Shown here one piece after another: positions 1-9,431 of a stretch of 64,000 nt of DNA. A program made the position numbers and the translations under genes. The notes under the pieces were generated by a model, which saw only the letters and a list, made by a program, of their open reading frames with translations, did not search any database and had not been told where the DNA came from. How positions within the stretch are numbered: position 1 is the stretch's first letter; each line of letters opens with the position of its first letter. Source of the stretch: Eunapius fragilis (Eukaryota > Porifera > Demospongiae > Spongillida > Spongillidae). The stretch is from contig OY811975.1 of assembly GCA_963681505.1 (NCBI GenBank), positions 2,580,149-2,644,148 of the forward strand. The letters run 5' to 3'.

Positions 1-1306
1 AGTTCAAAGGCAATATTGCTTTTCTCCCAAACATGACTTCAAAGGGCGAATAAAGGGAAGAAGCATGTTTTCCAGTGTTGTAGGCAAACACATGACAGTC
101 AATATAGACATTCCAATCTTCCTTTTTCTCATTCACAAATTTGACAATCATGTTCTTCAAGGTTTGATTCCATCTTTCATCTAAGCCGTTGGCCTATATA
201 GGTAATGGTGCATGGCTGATAGCATTTATGAAATAATAAAGTATAGTATAAGTTATACCTGAGGATGATAAGGTGTCGTGAAGTGCCTCTTAATACCTAA
301 CAGCTCTGTCATCTCTTTGTCTAAACTATTTCTGAATTCCTTGCCTTGATCTGTTGTAAGCAGCTTTGGGAGTCCCATTCTCATGAAAATCTAAAACATA
401 TGCGCAAACACATGCAAATAACAAATACCATAAGTAGAATATTAGGATACCTTCAGCAGAGAAGCAGCAACGCTGGTAGCATGCTTACTAGGAAGAGGCA
501 CAGCATCTACCCATTTAGTGTAGTAGTCTGAAAGTGTAAGGATAAACCTATTGCCGCTGGATAGAAAGCAGGAGTAATAGGGCCAATAAAGTCAATCCCC
601 ACATGATACCACGGTGAATGAATTGGGACTGGATGCAGCTCAGGTTGAGAGGAAAGTGGCTTCCTACTTGATTTTTGACAGACATCACAAGCAGCAATCT
701 GTATAGTGCATTAGTGATTAAATCCCACTACACAATTTGAGCGTCAACGAGCAAAAGATCAACAACAAAAAAAAACTTACCATGCTCTTCACATCCCTCA
801 GGATGCCCTTCCACATAAACCTTTCTTTGATTCTGGCCACTGTTTTAGTGACCCCAAAATGGCCTGAAGTAACATCCACGTGACAAGCCTGTGCAACCCG
901 CATCTGTTCAGTTCGGTTCTGTATATACCTCACAGTAACTTCCTACGCCAAACAGTACAATCTAACAAAGCTTCGCGGCTAATGCGTGTGTTTGTACCTG
1001 TTTTCCTACTTTCTTAACTCGGTAGAATAGGTTGCCTCCCTTCACTGAAAACCTTTCCGCCCTTTTTCTGATCTGTCTTTTTCTCGTGCCAGAACATCCC
1101 TTTGGATAACTATTCTGAACCAGGTAAGCGTACACATCGTCCACTAAGGCATCTTCGTCAGAATCACAGTCAGACATAGCTCTCTACCACGTGCGTTTAT
1201 AGCGATATATAACGAGCGGACAAAAAATTTCAGTAACGGACAAAAAGTTTCTGAAATTTTTTGACCTAGGATAATAATTTTCAGGCGGACAAAATTTTTC
1301 GTGACA
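1..1306 (-). mobile_element. Ginger1-type DNA transposon, inverted left copy (cut by window edge)
   Basis: Reverse-strand copy of the element at 1312-4831. Positions 1-1306 match the reverse complement of about 1312-2617 with scattered substitutions and small indels. It starts at 1306 with the terminal sequence TGTCACG. It encodes a small acidic first exon (about 962-1177, beginning MSDCDSDED), an H2C2 zinc-finger segment (CH...GHFGVTKT, about 770-930) and the first part of a Gypsy-like integrase core. Relative to the right copy it has 2 extra bases near 567-580, which shift the frame in the integrase core, so it is not intact. The C-terminal half lies outside the window. Assignment to Ginger1 rests on the fuller right copy. 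Confidence 0.8.
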
Positions 1307-1440
1307 GGGTCTGTCACGAAAAATTTTGTCCGCCTGAAAATTATTATCCTAGGTCAAAAAATTTCAGAAACTTTTTGTCCGTTACTGAAATTTTTTGTCC
1401 GCTCGTTATATATCACTATAAACGCACGTGGTAGAGAGCT

Positions 1441-2680
1441 ATGTCTGACTGTGATTCTGACGAAGATGTCTTAATGGACGATGTGCACGCTTACCTGGTT
1501 CAGAACAGTTATCCAAAGGGATGTTCTGGCACGAGAAAAAGACAGATCAGAAAATGGGCGGAAAGGTTTTCAGTGAAGGGAGGCAACCTATTCTACCGCG
1601 TTAAGAAAGGAGGAAAACAGGTACAAACACACGCATTAGCAGCGAAGCTTTGTTAGATTGTACTGTTTGGCGTAGGAAGTTACTGTGAGGTATATACAGA
1701 ACCGAACATAACAGATGCGGGTTGCACAGGCTTGTCACGTGGATGTTACTTCAGGCCATTTTGGGGTCACTAAAACAGTGGCCAGAATCAAAAAAAGGTT
1801 TATGTGGAAGGGCATCCTGAGGGATGTGTAAGTTTTTTTTTGTTGTTGATCTTTTGCTCGTTGACGCTCAAATTGTGTAGTGGGATTTAATCACTAATGC
1901 ACTATACAGATTGCTGCTTGTGATGTCTGTCAAAAATCAAGTAGGAAGCCACTTTCCTCTCAACCTGAGCTGCATCCAGTCCCAATTCATTCACCGTGGT
2001 ATCATGTGGGGATTGACTTTATTGGCCCTATTACTCCTGCTTCTTCCAGCGGCAATAGGTTTATCCTTACACTTTCAGACTACTACACTAAATGGGTAGA
2101 TGCTGTGCCCCTTCCTAGTAAGCATGCTACCGGCGTTGCTGCTTCTCTGCTGAAGGTATCCTAATATTCTACTTATGGTGTTTGTTATTTGCATGTGTTT
2201 GCGCATATGTTTTAGATTTTCATGAGAATGGGACTCCCAAAGCTGCTTACAACAGATCAAGGCAAGGAATTCAGAAATAGTTTAGACAAAGAGATGACAG
2301 AGCTGTTAGGTATTAAGAGGCACTTCACGACACCTTATCATCCTCAGGTATAACTTATACTATACTTTATTATTTCATAAATGCTATCAGCCATGCACCA
2401 TTACCTATATAGGCCAACGGCTTAGATGAAAGATGGAATCAAACCTTGAAGAACATGATTGTCTAATTTGTGAATGAGAAAAAGGAAGATTGGGATGTCT
2501 ATATTGACTGTCATGTGTTTGCCTACAACACTGGAAAATATGCTTCTTCCCTTTATTCGCCCTTTGATGTCATGTTTGGGAGAAAAGCAATATTGCCTAT
2601 TGAACTGTCATATAATGAGGAAGGAGAAAAATTGTTGTATGACTATGAGAATCCAGATACTCAGCAAGACAGGGTAAGTA
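1441..2680 (+). pseudogene. Ginger transposase, zinc-finger and integrase-core exons
   Basis: Probable exons: 1441 to about 1620 (MSDCDSDED start; donor CAG|gtacaa); about 1672-1827 (H2C2: ACH...GHFGVTKT); about 1910-2156 (DVCQ...WYHVGIDFIGP, first catalytic Asp); about 2217-2346 (MGLPKLLTTDQGKEF, second Asp; HFTTPYHPQ); and about 2416-2672 (NGLDERWNQTL with the candidate catalytic Glu, then FDVMFGRKAILP). Introns are short with GT/AG ends. Two in-frame TAA codons, near 1713 and 2466, are absent from the left copy, so this copy should not make full-length transposase. It would be a nuclear cut-and-paste recombinase; the fold and catalytic residues follow the Gypsy integrase family. Confidence 0.75.
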
Positions 2681-2728
2681 AATACATGTAACTTTAAAAA
2701 CTATATAAGAATTTTCTTAATTGTTTAG

Positions 2729-3409
2729 GATTGTTGTCATGTATACTTAACCAATGCAAGAAAGGAGATTCTGGAGAAAGTGAAGAGAAATGTGATAAAT
2801 GCCCCAAAAATACAGAAGATTAATTACAGCAGAAAGAGGGGCAAAAGATCTAATTTTGCCATTGGAGATAAGGTATTGAAGAAGGACTTCAGGCGCAAAA
2901 AGCAAGCAGGAGGTGCTCTTGATCCAAAATGGCTGGGCCCATATGAAGTAATAAAAGATATAGGAAAGGGTCTTTTCTTGGTGAAGAGGTGTGACAATGG
3001 AAAGGTAGATCGTGTTCATGGAGATCATTTGAAAGTGTTTTTGGAACAGATAGAGCATACTTTGACACATAAAGCATCAGCTGAACATAAGGCATCCTAT
3101 CTGTCCATGAAGAAACATCACACTGTTAAAAAGGATTCCACTTCCCATGAAAGCATTTCTGAAGATTTAAGTGGACAGGACAGAGATGATATCATGCAGA
3201 ATGAAGACACTGTTCCACAGAATGCTACAGGTGATGCAACACTTAAAGAGCTGCTGTACTCTTCAAATTTATTGCGATTATGGAGGTCAGGAGCTTTCAC
3301 ACAAAGGTATGAAGCTAATGAGGATGATGAATATTTTGATGTAATTTGCAAATTTGCATTTCAACCATTTTTATGTACTAGTACATTATTTAACAGAAAA
3401 CTCTGCTGA
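2729..3409 (+). CDS. Ginger transposase, C-terminal GPY/F region
   Basis: Open segment following an intron that ends near 2728 (ttgtttag). Early residues are basic (RKRGKRSNFAIGDKVLKKDF), then comes the GPY/F hallmark LDPKWLGPYEVI at about 2922-2954 and VKRCDNGKVDRVHGDHLKVF. This small domain follows the catalytic core in Gypsy and ERV integrases and in Ginger1 transposases. The tail is acidic and Ser/Thr-rich and shows no known domain. It is one exon of the transposon gene, not an independent host gene. Confidence 0.7.
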   Translation, partial: DCCHVYLTNARKEILEKVKRNVINAPKIQKINYSRKRGKRSNFAIGDKVLKKDFRRKKQAGGALDPKWLGPYEVIKDIGKGLFLVKRCDNGKVDRVHGDHLKVFLEQIEHTLTHKASAEHKASYLSMKKHHTVKKDSTSHESISEDLSGQDRDDIMQNEDTVPQNATGDATLKELLYSSNLLRLWRSGAFTQRYEANEDDEYFDVICKFAFQPFLCTSTLFNRKLC

Positions 3410-3689
3410 ATGTACAAGACGGAGAATACGCACTAAGCAAGGATCTAGCTGTTTCTTTGTGGACTGAGTTCAGAGAATAATATGGATACACTTCATTAAG
3501 GGAAGTATTTTGTGGTAGCTTCATTATTGTTAATGAGAACCTGCAGGATGAATTTAAAAAATTTAACAAGAAAGTTAGCTCATACATTGATGCATCATAC
3601 AATGTGGTGAAAGCTAATGAACTGATTAATAGTTGGTTAAAATCTTGTGACATCGCATTGAAGTCTGTGAAACATGTATTTTTTAATGG

Positions 3690-4490
3690 ATGGATCAGAT
3701 CTTGATGACTTATGCCTATGGATATAAAACAAATAGGACATTTTGCTGTGACAAGGAAGTTACTATTGAGAACTTATTGCAACCAAGTGAACCTAAGAAT
3801 GGCATACCAGTACCAGAAGATAATGTTATTCGATGTTTGGAGGAAACAGATGAAAATTTATCAGATGGCATACATATAGATGCAGTTGAAAATGAGCAAA
3901 TATCTGAAATTTGTTACATACCTGTATCTAAGGAATGGCAAAAAGATCATTGCAATTTACTCGGGCTCCCATACATTCATGGAAACATGGAACATCACAC
4001 TACACATGTAATGGTTTCAGTGAATCACTGTCCATCTTCAACAACCAGAATTGTTCCTGATGGTAATTGCTTTTTTCGAGCACTTTCATTTTCACTTACT
4101 GGTTCACAGGACTATCATCAAGAAGTTTGCTTACTGGTTACAACCTACATGATTGATAATGCAGCAAATCCTCAATTGTCCTGCCTTATTAATGATGGTG
4201 AAACAATGGATACTTACATAGAACAGTCAGAGATGCAGTTACTGGGTACATGGGCTACAGAAATTGAAATCATTGCTTCAATCTTATTACTTCAAACCAC
4301 AATCTATGTCTATGGACACCTTGTGGAAAGATTAACAAATGGCAAAAGCATGCATTTCATACATGTGAAACAGAAGCTAGCATCCATTACAATGAATGTA
4401 TATATATCACTAATGTGTTCAACCACTTTGAAACTGTTAAAAGGATTTGAATCAGCTTTGATTATGATTATATGTGCTTATGTAATTTGA
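3690..4490 (+). CDS. Ginger OTU-like cysteine protease domain
   Basis: Open frame with an OTU signature, PDGNCFFRALSFSLTGSQ, at about 4046-4100 (Asp and Cys of the catalytic D-G-N-C block), followed by EMQLLGTWATEIEIIA and YVYGHL, typical of the second half of the OTU fold. The catalytic His is not clearly identified near the C-terminus, where the frame ends at 4490. Its role in Ginger is unknown; deubiquitinase activity is inferred from the family. The upstream segment 3410-3690 is coding-like but contains a stop, so the full protein probably needs splicing or is decayed. Confidence 0.7.
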   Translation: MDQILMTYAYGYKTNRTFCCDKEVTIENLLQPSEPKNGIPVPEDNVIRCLEETDENLSDGIHIDAVENEQISEICYIPVSKEWQKDHCNLLGLPYIHGNMEHHTTHVMVSVNHCPSSTTRIVPDGNCFFRALSFSLTGSQDYHQEVCLLVTTYMIDNAANPQLSCLINDGETMDTYIEQSEMQLLGTWATEIEIIASILLLQTTIYVYGHLVERLTNGKSMHFIHVKQKLASITMNVYISLMCSTTLKLLKGFESALIMIICAYVI

Positions 4491-4835
4491 ATCACTAGTT
4501 TCAATACTAAGCCAATAACCATTTGAAACAGTGTAAGCATAGTCATTATATCGATATCTCATGTGTACACCGGTTTTATCATCTGTTTTAACAGGTGACA
4601 TTAAATACAAAACGTTTTAGAGTGGGACAGAAAGTTTTTAGAGTGGGACAGAAAGTTTCAGAAACTTTTTATCCCAGGGATAAAAAAATGGGACAAAAAG
4701 TTTTAGAGTGGGGCAGAAAGTTTCAGAAACTTTTTATCCTAGGGATAAAAAGTCTCTGAAACTTTTTGTCCTAGGATAAAAACTTTTAGTCCCACGGATA
4801 AAAATTACGTAGGCCAAAAATTCGTGTGACAGGTC

Positions 4836-5735
4836 TATGCCAAGAGAAGTGTATGCAATGATAAGGATGTTACTGCTAATATTTTACTGCAGTGCAATGA
4901 ACAGTGTATAGAACAAGCTGTTGAAGTAGTCTATGAAGAAGAAGGAGATGTGATAATAAAGTACAAACCTGTTTGCAGTGATTGGCAACAGGAACGATGC
5001 AAATTATTGGGGTTGGAGTACATGTATTACTGGAAACCACACCACACATTTATTCCAGCCACTGTTGGTTCCTGTATCCAAGTGCCCTTCAGCAACGGCA
5101 AGGATTAAATTGCTTTTTTCGATCGATCGCTCTTGCTGTGACTGGATCCCAAGAATACCATCACGAAATCCGTTTACTCATAACTCCTTATATGATTCAG
5201 AATTACTCACACCCTAAACCTTCCTGCCTTCTTCCTCCTAACGAGCCAATGGAGTGTTATGTAAAACGTTCAGGAATGCAAGTGTTAGGAACCTGGGCCA
5301 CGGAAATTGAAATAATATCAACTGCCTGTTTGCTCCAAACGTCTATATACGTGTACGGACAATGTGGAAAAGGCAAAAACACTCACCAGACCTAGTGAGA
5401 GATGACCCTTATCAAGACGAATGCATCTATGTAACAATCATTTTGAAACTGTTAAGAAAATGTAGCATGCTTGCATTTATGCCACTATTTATCGCATATT
5501 AACCTATTCGTTATCGTATGTAAATGTTCAGATTCATTCTATGAGAGCACTAGCAAAGGCTGGGAGTTAACTGCAATACTATAAATGTCTCTTTGCAATT
5601 GCACAAGACAATTAATTAGTCATTGTTAAAATGCAGAACTGATTCCTACAATTTAATCTACCCGGACCACTTTTGGCAACCCGGACCAATTTTGGCAGCG
5701 AAAAGTGGTTCGCCCGGACCAATTTTCGCGTGACA
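4836..5735 (+). pseudogene. Remnant of an older Ginger element (3' part with OTU)
   Basis: Directly after the GGTC beyond the younger element, a second OTU-like sequence begins: NCFFRSIALAVTGSQEYHHEIRLL, EPMECYVKRSGMQVLGTWATEIEIIS and SIYVYG at about 5110-5370. It is clearly related to but diverged from the OTU domain at 3690-4490. The DGN before the NCFF block is replaced (RIKL). About 340 bp downstream, repeats of CCCGGACCAATTTT end in CGCGTGACA at 5735, which looks like this element's own terminus. It is best read as the 3' half of an older Ginger into which the 1312-4831 copy inserted. Confidence 0.65.
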
Positions 5736-5800
5736 AACCCCCACATCTCGGCAGGAGCTAATCAAATTTGTCGTGAACTGTTACATTTATTGTATGCATA

Positions 5801-5976
5801 GGGCCGAGGCAGTGAAGAAGGATCTAGCGCATTATTTATTTCAGGATGGAGCATCAAAGTTGACGCGAGCAAGTAAAAATGTACGTGTAATTTAGATTTC
5901 CGGCAGGCCATAGGGAAGTGAAACTTGAAACTTGAAAATATGTACTAGGTCACTTTTCGCTGTCTAGCTCGACCCC
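5801..5976. mobile_element. MITE family B, copy 1
   Basis: Starts GGGCCGAGGCAGTGAA and ends TTTTCGCTG...CTCGACCCC, an imperfect terminal inverted repeat. The same ends occur at 8461-8687 and 30689-30906. No coding capacity. The interior also shares an AAAATGTACGTGTAATT block with the copy at 30689. Confidence 0.5.
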
Positions 5977-6185
5977 CTATTATTTAGTTCGCAGTTTTGT
6001 GCTCTGGAGTTCCATAATCATCATGACTTCACACAAGCATGCAGCCACCATTTGATATCCGGCATTGACCTATTGTCCCTACCCCGAAATCAATTAATTA
6101 ATATGCATACATGTTGGCCATCAATAACAGATTACGTATATGCACTGTAATATATGATGCTGGCATGCACTTTAGTGGTTAGTGC

Positions 6186-7217
6186 CTAAACGACGCGTAT
6201 TTCGATTGCATGGATCGGGGCACTGTCCGGTTCCGATGCCGATACGTAGTCAGTGGTTCCAACCGCAGACACGCTGCCATTACGAATGGGCGCTTCTACC
6301 CCATGCTTCGCGCTACGTCGTCCTTTGCACTGCACGTCTCTCCAGACGTGAGGGTGAAATATGAAGGCCAGAGGGAGGTACAGTCCTTTACCTGACAAAA
6401 CGAGGACAAACGTCACCCACATTGCCACGTTTTGAGGCCTACCGTCAGCCAGGAGGAGAGCGGACGAAATTCGGTGAGATAAGCCAAAGAGAAAGGTGAG
6501 GAAAAATATTCCTGGATATATGAAAATCGGTAGAACCTCCTTTATGGCCGCGATGTGATACCGCTGCAAATTGCCTTCGGTCTTGGACGCGCCTACGCAC
6601 AGCTTTGTCGTAACAAACAGAATTTCCGCGACGTTTAGGGCCGAAAGCAAGACAAGAGGTCCGTAATAGAAACCCATTTGGTACGATAGTCCGCTGTTGC
6701 TGGTACAGTTGTCTCCCCCTACTTTAATCCAGCACCACGCCCCCGCCGGTCCGTACGCATTTTGCACAAACGGTTCCCATGATAGAAGCAGAGGAAGCAA
6801 GATGCACAACACGATTCCCGCGACTTCGTGCCTTCTTTTGTTCATCTGAACTCCAAAGATGGCCAGTTCCAACACGTAAATGTTTATCCAGCAGGCAACC
6901 ACGATCTCGACCCACGTGATGTACTGTACCAGGAAGCCAGCCGTCGTACAGAGAGTATTCTCGAACCTCACACTTTCCCCGTCGATGCGCATCGCTCCGA
7001 TATGGAGGAGAAAGGCGAAAGACAACAGACAAACCGGAACTGCAAGGTAGGCAGTGAGGCGATGGACGAAAACGTGGTACGACCTTGTGAGGATAACCAA
7101 TGCGATAGTTGCGAATGAGGCTACGAAGGATGCTGTAGAGCCGACAATGTTGACGGTGTGCAATCGATTAATTTCGGCATAGCTGAAGTTCGGACAGTTA
7201 CCCGTAGTTCCATCCAT
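6186..7217 (-). CDS. Intronless 7TM receptor, cAMP-receptor/secretin-like
   Basis: Starting at the first in-frame ATG (7217; MDGTTGNCPNFSYAE), the frame gives 343 residues. Further upstream the frame stays open but has no ATG. Seven hydrophobic segments are visible: NIVGSTASFVASFATIALVI, AYLAVPVCLLSFAFLLHIG, FLVQYITWVEIVVACWINIY, VAGIVLCILLPLLLSW, GFYYGPLVLLSALNVAEILF, VLPIFIYPGIFFLTFLFGL and VAMWVTFVLVLSGKGLYLPL. The loop motif GAWCWIKV before TM5 and a Cys before TM3 (ENTLCTT) suit the Dictyostelium cAMP-receptor-like/GPR157/secretin-like superfamily. The N-terminus has a possible glycosylation site (NFS). It is a plasma-membrane G-protein-coupled receptor by inference; the ligand is unknown. 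The cytoplasmic tail is Ser-rich. Confidence 0.75.
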   Translation of the reverse strand: MDGTTGNCPNFSYAEINRLHTVNIVGSTASFVASFATIALVILTRSYHVFVHRLTAYLAVPVCLLSFAFLLHIGAMRIDGESVRFENTLCTTAGFLVQYITWVEIVVACWINIYVLELAIFGVQMNKRRHEVAGIVLCILLPLLLSWEPFVQNAYGPAGAWCWIKVGGDNCTSNSGLSYQMGFYYGPLVLLSALNVAEILFVTTKLCVGASKTEGNLQRYHIAAIKEVLPIFIYPGIFFLTFLFGLSHRISSALLLADGRPQNVAMWVTFVLVLSGKGLYLPLAFIFHPHVWRDVQCKGRRSAKHGVEAPIRNGSVSAVGTTDYVSASEPDSAPIHAIEIRVV

Positions 7218-7539
7218 TTGTCTCGTTCCGGCTTGCTGGCTCGCATAAAGCAGCACGCAAACAGGATGAATTGCAGTACTGAATTGGCTAGCTGGTCAAT
7301 GAATCCTTTCCCACCTATTCCAGCATAGAATTGCTATCGAGGCTCTTAACAGCTTTTACAAGCCAATGGGGGAGGGATGGGGGTGGGGGGGGGGAGTGTA
7401 TGTGTGCCACGCCCATTCAATGTAATAAAGGACTATTCAATTCAATGAATGGAAAAAATAGTTATTAACGGTGGTTAGCTTTGACATTCGTAATATCCAG
7501 GGGGATTTATTAACTGTCCGGGGTGTTTGCTGTAGTGTC

Positions 7540-7920
7540 CTGTTGTACGGTCATTAATTGGAATAGCCCAATACTGACACGATGACATTATGCATCATGA
7601 CCTTTGTGTTTTCGAGCTATGTAAGGACAGTACGTGTTGCACCGACATGTAATAGCCATTTCAGTACAGACATATCCATCGTATAAATTTTGTGCCACAA
7701 CTCTGTAGCACCCGCTAGCTATATCGCGCGCAAGCCGAGTATCTCAATATTCATAGCGAGTCGGTTTGGGCATGGTCTTGGCTGTACCGCATATAAAAAT
7801 GGAATCCGCTGTACAGCTTTGCTGATTTGCGTTCATGGAACTATGCATACTCATGATCACCGTTAGGAATAGGCTAAAAAGAGCCGGCGAGCATAATGTA
7901 ATCATTATGGAAATGAAATA
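7540..7920. repeat. Dispersed repeat, related to 40580-40935
   Basis: Blocks at 7560-7745 (TTTTCGAGCTATGTAAGGAC, TTGCACCGACATGTAATAGC, AAATTTTGTGCCACAACTC) recur at about 40735-40935. A second block at 7868-7920 (AGGCTAAAAAGAGC) recurs at about 40588-40640. The two blocks are in opposite order at the two sites. No open frame is supported. Confidence 0.5.
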
Positions 7921-8460
7921 TTGCCCCAGCATTGTTCCCATGTCTTGGTATAACCGTACTCATTGTGCAGACGTGCGATCACCTGGTAGATTGATTTGAT
8001 GCGGCTGACTCGAGTAGGATGTCAGCCGCCGCCCCGCCTCCCACCCCACCCCACCCCTCCCACCATACTCCCGCCCAGTGTGTACAGATCTCTTCGATTC
8101 CCCTGGAGGCCATCTTAATTTACGTAATGCCCAAACCTCTAGTTTGCTACGAAGCGGATCCAATGCATTTCGAAGTGGATTGAGTGCGGAAGCGCCTTTA
8201 GGGTTAAGAATGTTTATAAAATATTGTCTCCGTAGGGAGGGAAATAAAAGACAGCTGTGAGCCTGGCATCTTACTTTCCTAGACGTTTTAATGCATGGGT
8301 CGCGTAACAGATTGCAAGAGCAATGCAACAGATGAAGGAAATAAAACGTTAACAGATAAAATTATAGCATGTGCTTGAGATATAGGTTTATTTCATTTCA
8401 TTGAAGCTTTTATTCCTTGGCATGCAATCCTGTATATACAACTGGCACTTTATGGTAAAT

Positions 8461-8687
8461 AGTCGAGGCAACGAAAAGGGCGGATCTAGAGCGCGAGTTT
8501 TCAAATGATTTCATATTCAAAGTATGACCTATGTTTCCTCTACAACTTCTTTCCTAAGCACTTGAAATTAGACTGTCAATCATGGCCTGAATTTTTATTT
8601 AAGCGTATATTTTAATTGCGCGCGTCGCCTTCCTGGAAAAACTTTATATTATGCACTAGGTCCCTTTTCGCTGCCATACAAGGTCCC
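8461..8687. mobile_element. MITE family B, copy 2
   Basis: Begins AGTCGAGGCAACGAAAAGGG and ends CTAGGTCCCTTTTCGCTGCC, the same ends as the copy at 30689-30906. Interior is AT-rich and diverged; no coding capacity. Confidence 0.5.
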
Positions 8688-8751
8688 ATATGGATTCATT
8701 ATACATTCTATTCTCATGCATAGTATCAGTGCAAACAGCAATACAGAAAAA

Positions 8752-9320
8752 TTAATGATAGATCGAACAAACGCCTACATGTAGGCGAAAAGTGCTGTTT
8801 TAGCCTACGTGTAGGCGTTCTATTGCAACGTATGGTCCTCGCATTCAATGGCGTATAAAACTTTGAACTCGAATAAAGTAACACTTAAGCATAAGGCTTC
8901 GTTTTTAATTCGCTTTGGAGCTCATTCAACAATCGGCTCTTTAGATACACGATCGAGATGGAGGAGCGTACAAAAAATGCCTACGATCTTGATGAAAGTG
9001 AGCATAAATGTTGGAAATCGTGTGTATTTGGCAAAAAGAGTTAAAATTATATCTACCTATAAAACGAAGAATGCTTCTAGTAAGTTTTTTGCAAATCGGA
9101 ACAACTCCAGCTAAATGAGGGGCGTGCCCCAACAGAGCGTTCGTAGCACTAGCAGCCCGCTGGCGTTGTTTTCTGCCGCCAGCTTGCAAGTACCCCTCTT
9201 TATTATATGGGTTCTTATTATTTCAAGCGTTGGCTGTTTTTACATTGTTTGGAATAAAGCGATTTGCAACGCCTACATGTAGGTTAACGCGCCTACGCGT
9301 AGGTGACGATCTATCATTAA
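8752..9320. mobile_element. TTAA-flanked MITE family A, copy 1
   Basis: 569 bp with a perfect 14-bp terminal inverted repeat, TTAATGATAGATCG, at both ends (TTAA may be the target duplication). Just inside each end lie short palindromes of the form GCCTACATGTAGGC / GCCTACGTGTAGGC and GCCTACGCGTAGG. It is nearly identical and equal in length to 10519-11087. Frames of 80-90 codons exist on both strands but overlap each other, have no recognisable domain and are not conserved as coding in the other copies. Confidence 0.8.
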
Positions 9321-9431
9321 AGATGCAATGAAACTGCTTATTGCCATCGTATAGATATTGTACACAATAGAAATAAAAATGCTGCATGAACATGAAAATG
9401 AAGCATGTATGGTCAAGCATGTATGGTCCCT

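Larger units (their letters stand above)
1312..4831 (+). mobile_element. Ginger1-type DNA transposon with OTU-like C-terminal domain
   Basis: Full-length element bounded by TGTCACG at 1312 and its inverted form (GTGTGACA) at 4831. Terminal regions contain related copies of AAACTTTTTGTCC/TATCC motifs. GGTC occurs directly outside both ends (1308-1311 and 4832-4835), consistent with a 4-bp target duplication. Between the ends, in order: acidic N-terminus, H2C2 zinc finger, DDE integrase core, GPY/F-type motif (KWLGPYEVI) and an OTU-like protease domain (PDGNCFFRALS). Ginger1 elements are known to combine a Gypsy-integrase-like transposase, GPY/F motif and C-terminal OTU or Ulp1 domain, so this is a close match to a described superfamily. 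Confidence 0.88.

Noticed and set aside
1..2617. Palindrome as a pure assembly fold-back artefact
   Set aside because: The arms differ by substitutions and indels with separate inactivating changes, so two distinct copies are more likely, though long-read proof is lacking.
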